This document shows, piece by piece, positions 23,651 through 31,031 of a stretch of 43,433 bases of DNA; the first letter of the stretch is position 1; every line of letters begins with the position of its first letter. This stretch comes from a virus: the IMG/VR virus record IMGVR_UViG_3300033981_000223, positions 1 to 43,433 of that record; one strand, 5' to 3'. Both the position numbers and the translations under genes were made by a program. The notes beneath the pieces are model-generated. The model was not told the origin of the DNA, did not search any database, and worked only from the letters and a program-made list of their open reading frames with translations.

Positions 23651-24052
23651 TTATGCTCGTGAAATACCGCGTGGGTCTTGGACTACGGCCTCGACAGAGT
23701 CATCATTAATTAGACGGAACTCCCGTCCATGAATCTTCAGTCTGGTGCCGCTGTTTGGACGAGCCAAGACAAAGTCACCCTCTTTGCACCAAGGGCCACC
23801 GGGGAATCTCTTGTCGTCTTTATAACAGTCTGGTCCGAGTTTCACGACAAAGAAGACCGTGCTAAGGACTTCCTCGTAATGTACGGTCTGGCCTGCTTTA
23901 ATTAGGCCACTGTCATACTTCTCTTCTATTTCAGGAATGGCAACTAATATGTGGTACCCCGACGGGTCGGGGAGTTGAGTTGCCTTCTCTTCTGCGGTTT
24001 GTGGCAGTGTTGACACTTCACCGCTTTCTGTAGCGATGGCTAGTTCAGTCAT
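23651..24052 (-). CDS. GroES-like co-chaperonin
   Basis: This 133-residue protein has the Cpn10 layout. PSGYHILVAIPEIEEKYDSG opens it, with a mobile-loop-like GLI at 49-51. FFVVKLGPDCYKDD and the roof-like loop KRFPGGPWCKEGDFVLA follow, then GTRLKIHGREFRLINDDSVE and AVV. These correspond in order to the GroES strands (family knowledge). It lies between portal and scaffold genes, so it probably serves folding of the capsid protein with host GroEL, as T4 gp31 does (inference). It overlaps the upstream 62-aa gene by eight bases. Confidence 0.83.
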   Translation of the reverse strand: MTELAIATESGEVSTLPQTAEEKATQLPDPSGYHILVAIPEIEEKYDSGLIKAGQTVHYEEVLSTVFFVVKLGPDCYKDDKRFPGGPWCKEGDFVLARPNSGTRLKIHGREFRLINDDSVEAVVQDPRGISRA

Positions 24053-24233
24053 CTGAATACTCCAAGTGTTTTGCGAGGTCGATTATGTAAGCTTCAACTG
24101 CGGTGAGACCTCGAATTTCACCGCAGATAAACCGGTACTCCTCAAAGCTCTTGGCAGAACTGTTACCAAGCCCGTCAGATAGTTGTGCCCGACGCTCACG
24201 TAGTTCTTTAAGGATGGCTTCTATGACATTCAT
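24045..24233 (-). CDS. Small helical protein between portal and co-chaperonin
   Basis: This 62-residue protein contains ELRERRAQLSDGLGNSSAKS and EEYRFICGEIRGLTAVEAYI. I recognise it as a small protein often next to the portal gene of uncultured podoviruses. It overlaps the portal stop as ATGA at 24230-24233. The predicted fold is two helices; the function is unknown. Confidence 0.8.
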   Translation of the reverse strand: MNVIEAILKELRERRAQLSDGLGNSSAKSFEEYRFICGEIRGLTAVEAYIIDLAKHLEYSDD

Positions 24234-26707
24234 TTCTTACCTTTCTCTTTCTGTGGAGGAGGTTTATTCGCCTGTTGCTCACGATGTTTGTGCAGATCAA
24301 CTGCAACTCTGAAGCCTTCGGCTTCCTGTTGTTTGTTTAGCTTGTCTCTGTCTAGCTCATACTTAACTGCCATATTTGCCCCAGCGATTTCTTTCTGGGC
24401 GTCAATACGTTGCTTCTCAATCTCCAGTTGCGCCATGCGTGCAGCTGCATCAGACTGATCCTTGGCGATCTTCCGCTGGACTTCAGCCTGTTTAATCTGC
24501 AACTCTTGCATTTGCATCTGAATGATTGGGTCTTGCATCTGCTGTTCAGCTTGTTTCTGTTGAGCCTCTTGCTGATGCTGCTGCAATAGCTGTTGTGAAG
24601 CTTGTGCTGCGGCCTTAGAGATTTGCAGCTCCATCTCTTTCGGAATCTCGATGTCTTCATCTGCCTCGTAGTTCGGAAGCTGAAAGCCCATAGCTGCCTC
24701 AAGCTGTTTGCGGTACTCATACCCCACATGCTCGGTTATATGCGCCATCATTGCTGCTTGTAGCATCGGCGCTTGTGGGTTCTGTCCTATTACTTCTTGA
24801 ATCTTCGGGTCTTGTATCGCCGCCATGTGTACCGCGATATGTGCCTGATGGTCCTGATAGATAAACGCTTTAACAGGCTTGCCTCTCAAGATATTCTGAT
24901 TCTCAGTAATCGGATCACGCGGGCGCGTGTCGTCTTCCATCGGTACAAGCTTGGTGTAGTTCTTAATGCCCAACACATCCAACATCTGTCTGTGTAGTAG
25001 TGGCATGTCATAGAGCTGTGGTGCTGTTTGTGCCAGCTGTAGTACCGCCTGATACTGCACGACTTTCTGACTCATCGTCGCAGCGTTCGGATCACTGACC
25101 GGGATCACATCCACTTGATCGTAGTCGCTCTGCTTAGCTCTCCGATCACCGTCTACTGGGTCGTAGTCGTAGTCTGGTGGGGTAAAGTCTTTGATGATGT
25201 CCTTGAGTAACCTAAACTCCTCGTGCATCGAGTAGTGGATGCGTGCCTGCACAGCAGACATGATCTTTAGAGTTCTCTCAAGTATAGCCAGCGTGGTGCC
25301 TACCGGGGCTTGTGCCGACATGTCAGACACTTGCAATTCAGCTGCGTTAGCGAACCGTCGGCCTTCTTCAATGATCTTATCCATCAAACCAGCCAGTACT
25401 GCGCTAGGCTCTTTGTATGGCAACGGTAAGATATTGTCTTTAATAGCCCCGCTTGGTACGTCTACATCACGGAACTCACCGGGGGAAATCGGCGTGTCGT
25501 CGCCTTTAATACGCATCCCACGGGCTTTCAAACCGCCCGGCAGGTTAGACAAAGTGCCTGCGTCTACGAGCTGTCTTAGGATCGAAGTACCGCTCTTCGC
25601 GTACGCGCCGATTAAGTGAATAAACCCGAAGCAATAGAAGCCAAAGCCGGGGATGTAACCGTAGTGAACGAAGTGCGTACGCTTATGCTTTAGCTTGTCT
25701 GTAGGCTTCCAATTACGGCGAATAGCCAGAATTTTCTGACTATGTTTATCGATAGTAATGATGTAAGGCAGTTTAATGCCTGTCTCTTCACCATCTTCGT
25801 CCTCATCCTCATACCCCGGCAAGTCTAAATCTACCTGCATCTCAAGAAGCTTGTATCGGCTGTCCGTAGTAGCGCGGAAGCCCATCTTCTCTGCGATTTT
25901 CTTCTCTACTTCTTCAATAGTGTCTATCGGTTCGCCTAAATCAATATCACGATAGAACCCATCGACTTGCAGCTTTCTAATCTCATTCTCAGTCTTACGC
26001 ATCACATGTGTGACACGTTCTGCTGTTCTAAGACTTGATGTGCCGTACGGTACAACTACGTCTTCAGCGGGCACATAGATTGAAGTCTGTCGACCCAAGG
26101 ACGGGTCAAAATAAACCTTTTTAAACGCGTTACCTGACAGGCCCAAACCCCACAACATACGCTCATGTTCAGGGCGATATTCAGGCATTTCTTCTGTCAG
26201 ACGATAATTCATATCGTCTCTGACGCGTTCAGACGCCTCTTTCTTTTCAGGAGTCTCTTTACCGATAATTTTCGTCTTAACCGGCCCAGCAGCCGGGAAA
26301 GTTTCCATGATCGTTTCCGACTGGAATTTGACGAGTGCTTCTGCGAGAAGAGGGTGTGTAACTCCACAAGCACCCGCCCAAGGTTCTGTCCGTTCTTCAA
26401 GCTTCATCCCCAAAAGGTCAAGGCCATCAACGTACGTCTGTATCCAATCCTTACGGCTGGCTACGTCCTCTTCATAATCTTCAATCAAATCGCCCGCAAG
26501 CTGCGACAGAATTGACTCAGGTAACTCTTCAGCTAAGTTAGCTTCAAAGTCCTCGTCGTCCATTTCTTTCGGCTCAATGTCAATCTCTAGGCCTTCAGTT
26601 CGCAGTCTGACTGCTTCTGGGTCTTCAATCTCAATCTCTAAATCAGGCTCCATCACGGCCTGCCCTAACCCCTGCGGGGCTGCATACAATCCTTTTTCGA
26701 TGCTCAT
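24230..26707 (-). CDS. Portal protein (P22-like)
   Basis: This 825-residue protein has the size and layout of P22-type portals. An acidic N-terminus is followed by segments such as WAGACGVTHPLLAEALVKFQ and ETIMETFPAAGPV, then RMLWGLGLSGNAFKKVYFDP and IPGFGFYCFGFIHLIGAYAK. The C-terminal part (about 640-800) is a long Gln-rich coiled coil (QQLLQQHQQEAQQKQAEQQM) that may form the barrel, as in P22 (inference). It forms the dodecameric DNA channel and the start point for head assembly. Its ATG shares one base with the terL stop. Confidence 0.93.
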   Translation of the reverse strand: MSIEKGLYAAPQGLGQAVMEPDLEIEIEDPEAVRLRTEGLEIDIEPKEMDDEDFEANLAEELPESILSQLAGDLIEDYEEDVASRKDWIQTYVDGLDLLGMKLEERTEPWAGACGVTHPLLAEALVKFQSETIMETFPAAGPVKTKIIGKETPEKKEASERVRDDMNYRLTEEMPEYRPEHERMLWGLGLSGNAFKKVYFDPSLGRQTSIYVPAEDVVVPYGTSSLRTAERVTHVMRKTENEIRKLQVDGFYRDIDLGEPIDTIEEVEKKIAEKMGFRATTDSRYKLLEMQVDLDLPGYEDEDEDGEETGIKLPYIITIDKHSQKILAIRRNWKPTDKLKHKRTHFVHYGYIPGFGFYCFGFIHLIGAYAKSGTSILRQLVDAGTLSNLPGGLKARGMRIKGDDTPISPGEFRDVDVPSGAIKDNILPLPYKEPSAVLAGLMDKIIEEGRRFANAAELQVSDMSAQAPVGTTLAILERTLKIMSAVQARIHYSMHEEFRLLKDIIKDFTPPDYDYDPVDGDRRAKQSDYDQVDVIPVSDPNAATMSQKVVQYQAVLQLAQTAPQLYDMPLLHRQMLDVLGIKNYTKLVPMEDDTRPRDPITENQNILRGKPVKAFIYQDHQAHIAVHMAAIQDPKIQEVIGQNPQAPMLQAAMMAHITEHVGYEYRKQLEAAMGFQLPNYEADEDIEIPKEMELQISKAAAQASQQLLQQHQQEAQQKQAEQQMQDPIIQMQMQELQIKQAEVQRKIAKDQSDAAARMAQLEIEKQRIDAQKEIAGANMAVKYELDRDKLNKQQEAEGFRVAVDLHKHREQQANKPPPQKEKGKK

Positions 26708-28233
26708 CAGTAATATCCTCTATGCCTCTTCGACTTAAACAGCTGAATTTCTTCAGGTTCGTCGTTATGCAGTCGTATAAACCCACCTTGCCGGAAGCGG
26801 AGCAGAGCCAGCGTAGTCGAGTCCACCAAGTCGTCATTTATGCCAGACGGAAAGTCATTACACTCTTCAATAACCTCCATCGCCCAGCGTCGGTGCGGCG
26901 CCCACACCACACCACTGTGAAACAGTGAAGAAACAGCGTTAACGCGAGAAATCTTGTCTTGCCCCTTGCCCGGTGTGAACTCTTGTATCGGCACACCCAT
27001 ACGCCTCATCTCCTGATACAACACGGAACCAGAAGACTTCTTCTCCACGATGAATGAGTCGGGTTCCCATTCACGGTACTCATCCAACACCAACTGTTTT
27101 AACTCCGGGTACTCCATACGTCTCTTAATAGAGTTAAGCAAGATGATGTTGTAGTTGTTTACTTCCTCGTTGTAAAACACGCCCCACGTTGTTAAGGCGT
27201 TGTAGTCAGAGCGGTTGTTGGCTTCTTGTGCCGCATCCAAGCTCATGATCGTAAATTCACAGTGTGGCGGGTCGTCTTTGTCCCACATCTGCCACCACTC
27301 ACGTTTTATTAACGCTCCTTCTTCCGACGTTGGCTGCTGCATGTACTGAGCATTCCAGTATCGAATATCCAGTGATGCCTTTTTCGCCAGCAGCTCCTCA
27401 AGCGGCCAGAATTCGGGCCAGAGAGGTTGGTCGTTCTCATCGATTGCCGGGAACTCCACCACTTCCCAGCGATCCACATCCTCGCTACGCTCCATCTGCG
27501 TAATAATTTGCCCAGTGAGATCAAGTTTGCTCCATCTGGTCATCACTACAATAATCGCCCCACCCGGCATAAGTCGCTGGATTGGTCCTGACTGAAACCA
27601 TTCCCACGCTGGTAGAAACACTTCGGGTCGTCCCAGTTTTGCCTCTTGCTCAGAATGGGGGTCGTCAATAATAAATAGGTCAGCACCACGACCAGCAAGA
27701 GCACCGCCAACACCGATAGCAAAATACTCCCCGTTGAAATTGGTTCCCCACCTAGACGCACTCTTTGAGTCCGCCTGTAGCTCAATCTGCGGAAAAATGT
27801 CACGGTATGCCTCCGATCCAACCAAGTTTCGCACTCTTCGACCGAACTGCACCGCCAAATCAGCGGTATGTGAGGCCATAATGACCTTCTTTTGCGGGTA
27901 TTTGCCCAAAAACCACGCTGGAGCGAGGTATGAGATGAGTTCTGACTTGCCGTGGCGGGGGGCGATGTTCACAATCACCCGTTTTTTCGCCCCAGAAGCA
28001 ATTTCTTCGAAGATTTTTGCCAGTCTATAGTGGTGTGGGCCCACTTTATAGCCCGGATAGACGTGTTTTACGAAGTCTAAGAACGATTCTTTGCCTATTT
28101 CGCGGGTTACTTCTTCTCTGTACTTCTTTAATAGCTCGGCAGTACGCCGTTTTTGCTTCTCCGGCATGGTGGGAAGCCTAGCACGCAGCTTATTTATGTC
28201 TGCGGTAGATAGTCTTAGTGCATCAAGTGCCAA
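26707..28233 (-). CDS. terL: Terminase large subunit
   Basis: This 508-residue packaging motor has an N-terminal ATPase with Walker A APRHGKSE at 91-98 and Walker B LFIIDD at 186-191. The C-terminal RNase-H-like nuclease has candidate acidic residues D333 (IMSLDAAQ), E397 (FIVEKKSSG) and D468 (INDDLVDS). It cuts concatemers and pumps DNA through the portal. Its start overlaps terS by 11 bases. The gene order small subunit, large subunit, portal supports the assignment. Confidence 0.97.
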   Translation of the reverse strand: MALDALRLSTADINKLRARLPTMPEKQKRRTAELLKKYREEVTREIGKESFLDFVKHVYPGYKVGPHHYRLAKIFEEIASGAKKRVIVNIAPRHGKSELISYLAPAWFLGKYPQKKVIMASHTADLAVQFGRRVRNLVGSEAYRDIFPQIELQADSKSASRWGTNFNGEYFAIGVGGALAGRGADLFIIDDPHSEQEAKLGRPEVFLPAWEWFQSGPIQRLMPGGAIIVVMTRWSKLDLTGQIITQMERSEDVDRWEVVEFPAIDENDQPLWPEFWPLEELLAKKASLDIRYWNAQYMQQPTSEEGALIKREWWQMWDKDDPPHCEFTIMSLDAAQEANNRSDYNALTTWGVFYNEEVNNYNIILLNSIKRRMEYPELKQLVLDEYREWEPDSFIVEKKSSGSVLYQEMRRMGVPIQEFTPGKGQDKISRVNAVSSLFHSGVVWAPHRRWAMEVIEECNDFPSGINDDLVDSTTLALLRFRQGGFIRLHNDEPEEIQLFKSKRHRGYY

Positions 28234-28786
28234 GTCCCGCCCCCGTTTCGCGTACTTCCACGTCGATAACCTGATCTTCCAACGTATTTAGCGTCTCAAG
28301 CAGCTCTTTTTCGACCTCTTCAATACTCATTATCTTGTGAGTTACTTCAGAACGACGCTTAAACGCATCAACACCATCGACTTCGCCAAGCTTCGATAGC
28401 GCCGCAATCCTCGCTTTGGGGTCTTTGGCGTTCTCAATTTCAGCGACTAGCTTGTTAACTACATATAGTTTCAGATCAGACAGCTCTTCAACGATCATGC
28501 AGTTGCTCTGCGCCACCATGCCCGCCAGATAAGCCATGACCTCGTTTGGGTACTTAGCAAAGTCTGGGCGGTGCGCGGGGTTATGCACCATCTGATGTGC
28601 AAGCTCTCTTGCCTGATTAATATGCTCAGACGATGGCTCGATAGATTTGTTGTTTAGATCAGCGACTAACTTAATAGTACGCGCCCGCATCTCAATCTCT
28701 TCTTGCGGGGTGAGGTCAGGCATTGCCTCAGTAGCTGAGGCTGGGAGAGGAATGTCATCCTCGATGTCGGGTAGAAGTGTATTCAT
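28223..28786 (-). CDS. Terminase small subunit candidate
   Basis: This 187-residue helical protein is encoded directly upstream of and overlapping terL. An acidic N-terminus is followed by helices (EEIEMRARTIKLVADLNNKS, HINQARELAHQMVH). A central segment FAKYPNEVMAYLAGMVAQSN precedes a coiled coil, and the C-terminus DQVIDVEVRETGAGLGT could contact TerL. No clear helix-turn-helix was identified by eye. It is the first gene of the leftward late operon. The role is assigned mainly from position. Confidence 0.75.
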   Translation of the reverse strand: MNTLLPDIEDDIPLPASATEAMPDLTPQEEIEMRARTIKLVADLNNKSIEPSSEHINQARELAHQMVHNPAHRPDFAKYPNEVMAYLAGMVAQSNCMIVEELSDLKLYVVNKLVAEIENAKDPKARIAALSKLGEVDGVDAFKRRSEVTHKIMSIEEVEKELLETLNTLEDQVIDVEVRETGAGLGT

Positions 28787-28819
28787 ATCGGCTTTCTGTG
28801 GCCTAACAGAATAACGTGG

Positions 28820-28847
28820 AATATAGCAGGTATTGCTCAGTTGTAAA
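28820..28847 (-). promoter_or_regulatory. Candidate late promoter upstream of terminase genes
   Basis: On the minus strand TTTACA (28847-28842) and TATATT (28825-28820) are separated by 16 bases. TG two bases before the TATATT gives an extended -10 (TGCTATATT). The -10 lies about 34 bases before the small terminase start. A bacterial sigma70-type reading is inference from sequence alone. Confidence 0.55.
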
Positions 28848-29095
28848 TGCTTGTTAAATTAGCAACTAAGTTTTGGAAAATTTTTGTGAAATATTTTTTG
28901 TTTAGGCGAAAGAAATGTTAGATAGAAGGCTGTGACATGACGGGTGGGCTGTGTCATGGGGATGATTGAAAGGGGGGTTTGGATCAGTAATTTGGATTTG
29001 GTGGTGTCGTTTGTGCGTATCCGAGAGTATGGGCGCGCGATGGTACCTGCACGCATTCTGGGGGGTGGCGGTACGGTGGGGTCGCGGGCGGAAAC

Positions 29096-29125
29096 TTTAC
29101 ATATGGGGGATATGTCGGCTATAAG
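29096..29125 (+). promoter_or_regulatory. Candidate early promoter 1
   Basis: TTTACA (29096-29101), an 18-base spacer and TATAAG (29120-29125) lie about 50 bases before the first rightward gene. The bases around the -10, TGTCGGCTATAAGATAAT, closely match two later promoters at 30068-30096 and 30947-30976. The shared extended sequence supports a real promoter family. Confidence 0.65.
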
Positions 29126-29177
29126 ATAATCATGCGATGCGAACCCGTATCGTATAACCTGATCCGAAAGGTACATC

Positions 29178-29408
29178 ATGGCAAAGAAGCTGTTATTCAA
29201 ATTCACCAAAGCTAATCTCAATGCCCATCCAATACGGACATTGTGGTATCGCTTAACCTGCTACGTAGTAGTCGCGCGGTGGGAAAGCATCGAGTCAGTA
29301 CGGTTTGCTCGTGACTACGACGACGCACTTGGTTGGGCTAAGTGCTACCCGGTTGGTGCAACTGTACTGATCGGCAAACGCGGACGCTTACTCGGCGCAC
29401 GCTTCTAA
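29178..29408 (+). CDS. Small basic protein, first rightward gene
   Basis: This 76-residue protein starts MAKKLLFKFTKANLNAHPIR, has a central aromatic/hydrophobic part (TLWYRLTCYVVVARWESIES) and ends IGKRGRLLGARF. CGAAAGG lies about 8 bases before the ATG, a ribosome site shared by many genes of this arm. It is the first gene after the early promoter, so it may act early on the host (inference). No family is recognised. Confidence 0.75.
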   Translation: MAKKLLFKFTKANLNAHPIRTLWYRLTCYVVVARWESIESVRFARDYDDALGWAKCYPVGATVLIGKRGRLLGARF

Positions 29409-29413
29409 CTAAT

Positions 29414-29429
29414 GGGGGCTTCGGCCCCC
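29414..29429 (+). repeat. UUCG hairpin copy 1 (no U-run)
   Basis: GGGGGC-TTCG-GCCCCC forms a very stable 6-bp stem with a UUCG tetraloop, 5 bases after the upstream stop. The following bases are identical to copy 2 for a total of 32 bases (29414-29445 and 29741-29772). No T-run follows, so it is more likely an RNA stabiliser, a processing site or a weak terminator than a strong one. Confidence 0.8.
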
Positions 29430-29449
29430 TCACTTCGAAAGGAAAGACA

Positions 29450-29734
29450 ATGCGCTCTACACGCATTCTGAGAGGAAAGGCTATGCATTCTAAATGGACT
29501 CACGATTGTGAGGCTTGTGAATACATCGGCTCGATGCACAGTGATAGGGGTTTGCTTGATTGGTACACCTGCAACGACTCAGTAATAGCACGGCACGGTG
29601 ACGACGGCCCAGAGTATTGGTCGGCGCCACGCTACATCATAGATAGTGATGCTTACCTAATTGCTAATGATATGGATGGCAACAATGGTGTAGGTGCAAT
29701 GCTAGTACTCGCCCGCTTCATGCTGCAACGCTAA
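29450..29734 (+). CDS. Small Cys-containing protein, unknown function
   Basis: This 94-residue protein starts at ATG 29450, with AAAGGAAA just upstream. ATG at 29483 is an alternative start, also preceded by GAGAGGAAAGG. The core HDCEACEYIGSM, YTCNDSVIARHGDDGPEYW and SDAYLIANDMDGNNGVGA shows a CxxC pair (C20, C23) plus C41, suggesting a metal site. Patterns like VIARHGDDGPEY are familiar from small hypothetical phage proteins. Role unknown; early expression from the upstream promoter is likely. Confidence 0.72.
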   Translation: MRSTRILRGKAMHSKWTHDCEACEYIGSMHSDRGLLDWYTCNDSVIARHGDDGPEYWSAPRYIIDSDAYLIANDMDGNNGVGAMLVLARFMLQR

Positions 29735-29740
29735 ACCACC

Positions 29741-29756
29741 GGGGGCTTCGGCCCCC
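29741..29756 (+). repeat. UUCG hairpin copy 2 (no U-run)
   Basis: This is the same GGGGGC-TTCG-GCCCCC hairpin as copy 1. It is followed by the same ribosome-site segment ending CGAAAGGAAA ahead of the next ATG. The hairpin and ribosome site are repeated together as a 32-base unit, which suggests duplication of a gene-spacer cassette. Confidence 0.8.
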
Positions 29757-29776
29757 TCACTTCGAAAGGAAATACC

Positions 29777-29950
29777 ATGGACTACAAAGTTGCTATTCAA
29801 GAAACCGACGGCATCATCCGCAGCTTCTACTGCGATAAGTATCTTGACGCTGTCTCGCTGTTCCATCTGCTCACGCGCCACTATCTGTATGTGGAACTGT
29901 GGAAGGAAGGCCGGAAGGTGCATGAGTACGACAACATGTACAACGACTGA
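29777..29950 (+). CDS. Short early protein (57 aa), unknown function
   Basis: The frame from ATG 29777 to TGA 29948-29950 encodes 57 residues, starting MDYKVAIQETDGIIRSFYCD and ending YVELWKEGRKVHEYDNMYND. CGAAAGGAAA lies 6-8 bases upstream, as for its neighbours, and a terminator follows at 29955. The good ribosome site, the repeated gene-spacer layout and the balanced composition support a real gene. No family is recognised. Confidence 0.75.
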   Translation: MDYKVAIQETDGIIRSFYCDKYLDAVSLFHLLTRHYLYVELWKEGRKVHEYDNMYND

Positions 29951-29954
29951 TCGA

Positions 29955-29979
29955 GGGGGCTTCGGCCCCCTTCTTTTTG
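29955..29979 (+). terminator. UUCG hairpin copy 3, with U-run: terminator
   Basis: GGGGGC-TTCG-GCCCCC here is followed by TTCTTTTTG, so this copy has the T-run of a Rho-independent terminator. It closes the three-gene unit started by the promoter at 29096. Confidence 0.9.
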
Positions 29980-29982
29980 TTC

Positions 29983-30073
29983 GTTTGAAACCAGTTATGT
30001 GTCGTCGCGCGTGGGTCAGGGCGCGGGCGCAAGCGCGCACGCCAACGGTTCAGCCTATCCTGAAACGTTGATT
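29983..30073 (+). repeat. Intergenic repeat module, copy A
   Basis: The module begins GTTTGAAACCAGTTATGTGT, then a GC-rich stretch of alternating GCGCG (about 30005-30040), then the dyad GGTTCAG-N6-CTGAAAC (30047-30066), then TTGATT of the next promoter. Copies B (30861-30952) and C (31725-31800) have the same order. All three directly follow a terminator. Copies A and B each lead into a promoter. Confidence 0.85.
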
Positions 30074-30096
30074 TTATCTGTAGTGTCAGCTAAAAG
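30068..30096 (+). promoter_or_regulatory. Candidate early promoter 2
   Basis: TTGATT (30068-30073), 17 bases and TAAAAG (30091-30096) precede the 219-aa gene, with TGTCAGCTAAAAGATAAT matching the promoter at 29120 around the -10. The dyad of repeat copy A ends one base before the -35, a position suited to an activator or repressor (inference). Confidence 0.65.
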
Positions 30097-30151
30097 ATAA
30101 TTATGCCAGATAAATACTGGCCTTTTATCAACTACATAAAGGAGCAATATC

Positions 30152-30811
30152 ATGGCTAAGAAAACTGCCATTGCATTAGCAGTACAGGAAGTGTCGTACA
30201 AGTCCTACCGCGACTTTGGTTATAGCGTGGCTAAAAAGTCTGACGCATCACGCCTCGATGGGGCTTGGGCTTTGGATAACATTGCAAACTTTCTTACCGA
30301 ACCGGCTAAGGAAGCAATCAGCGAACTGAAAGAAGGTTTTCGTCAGCGTTACAGTGAAACTCACCCCGATGTTGCTTACGCTGTCGTTGACGGTAATTAC
30401 ATACCACGCGATCAACTACCGGCTGACGCTAAGGTACTGGAGAACGTCAACATTGGTGTGGCTTACGCCTTTTCGTTCACTCAGCAAGCATATGGTGCGC
30501 TGAAGGCTGAGGATTTGCCCAAGTATCAAATATTGCAAGACCTGCGTGACAAGGTAAACAAGTATTGCTTCAACTGCTTGTCAGACTTGAAAGCAGCAGC
30601 AAGGAAGGTAGAAAAGCAGCGCAATCCTGAATCAACCACACGCGCTGCTACGCTGGCTTTTGGTGAGTTCCTTGATAAGCAGTTTGATGCTTGGAATCAG
30701 CGCTGCAAGACAGCAGAGGCGAGAGGGAACGATCCTACCGCAGACAGCAAGGCCTTACGCGAAGCGATTATCGCTTTCAAGGTCAAGTATGAGATGTTAA
30801 ACAAGCAGTAA
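30152..30811 (+). CDS. Early protein of unknown function, paralogue 1
   Basis: This 219-residue protein begins MAKKTAIALAVQEVSYKSYR. It shares with the protein at 31032-31679 the blocks NFLTEPAKE, GNYIPxDQLPxDAK, NIGVAYAxSFTQQA, VNKYCxNCxxDL, TRAATLA, RCKTAExRGNDPTADSK. It is mostly helical, without membrane segments. It has its own promoter and a strong terminator, so it is probably made in quantity (inference). AAAGGAG lies about 8 bases before the ATG. No known family was recognised. The conserved Cys pair in CxNC could be structural. Confidence 0.85.
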   Translation: MAKKTAIALAVQEVSYKSYRDFGYSVAKKSDASRLDGAWALDNIANFLTEPAKEAISELKEGFRQRYSETHPDVAYAVVDGNYIPRDQLPADAKVLENVNIGVAYAFSFTQQAYGALKAEDLPKYQILQDLRDKVNKYCFNCLSDLKAAARKVEKQRNPESTTRAATLAFGEFLDKQFDAWNQRCKTAEARGNDPTADSKALREAIIAFKVKYEMLNKQ

Positions 30812-30816
30812 CACTC

Positions 30817-30852
30817 AACCCTGCCAGCCGAAAGGTTGGCAGGGTTTTTTTT
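30817..30852 (+). terminator. Rho-independent terminator
   Basis: AACCCTGCCAGCC pairs with GGTTGGCAGGGTT around a GAAA tetraloop (13 bp with one G-U pair). An eight-T run at 30845-30852 follows. It ends the transcription unit of the 219-aa gene. Confidence 0.95.
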
Positions 30853-30860
30853 CGCCCTGC

Positions 30861-30952
30861 GTTTGAAACCAGTTATTTGTCCTCGCGCGCGTGCCAGAGC
30901 GCGTGTGCGTCATGCGCTAATTAACGATTCACCCATGCCTGAAACATTGATT
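30861..30952 (+). repeat. Intergenic repeat module, copy B
   Basis: GTTTGAAACCAGTTATTTGT opens the module, followed by alternating GCGCG, then ATTCA-N8-TGAAAC within 30923-30945, then TTGATT. The first 29 bases match copy A at all but two positions. It links the terminator of paralogue 1 to the promoter of paralogue 2. Confidence 0.85.
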
Positions 30953-30976
30953 TTCTCGCTAGATATCAGCTATAAC
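30947..30976 (+). promoter_or_regulatory. Candidate early promoter 3
   Basis: TTGATT (30947-30952), an 18-base spacer and TATAAC (30971-30976) precede the 215-aa gene. TATCAGCTATAACATAAT matches the -10 surroundings of promoters 1 and 2. Copy B of the intergenic repeat lies immediately upstream. Confidence 0.65.
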
Positions 30977-31031
30977 ATAATTACCGGATGAAATTAGTGC
31001 CGGTTTAATCCTTACGCAAAGGGGCATTATC

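Larger units (their letters stand above)
28787..29177. other. Divergent intergenic control region
   Basis: These 391 bases separate the leftward late genes from the rightward early genes. They hold the minus-strand promoter at 28820-28847, an AT-rich tract (28845-28920), a G-rich stretch on the plus strand (28937-29095) and the plus-strand promoter at 29096-29125. Open frames here (28944-29129 plus, 28859-29221 minus) have no credible ribosome site or protein character, so I call no gene. Confidence 0.6.

Noticed and set aside
28859-29221. Minus-strand 120-aa frame in the divergent region
   Set aside because: It covers the plus-strand promoter and overlaps the first rightward gene, and it has no ribosome site or recognisable content.
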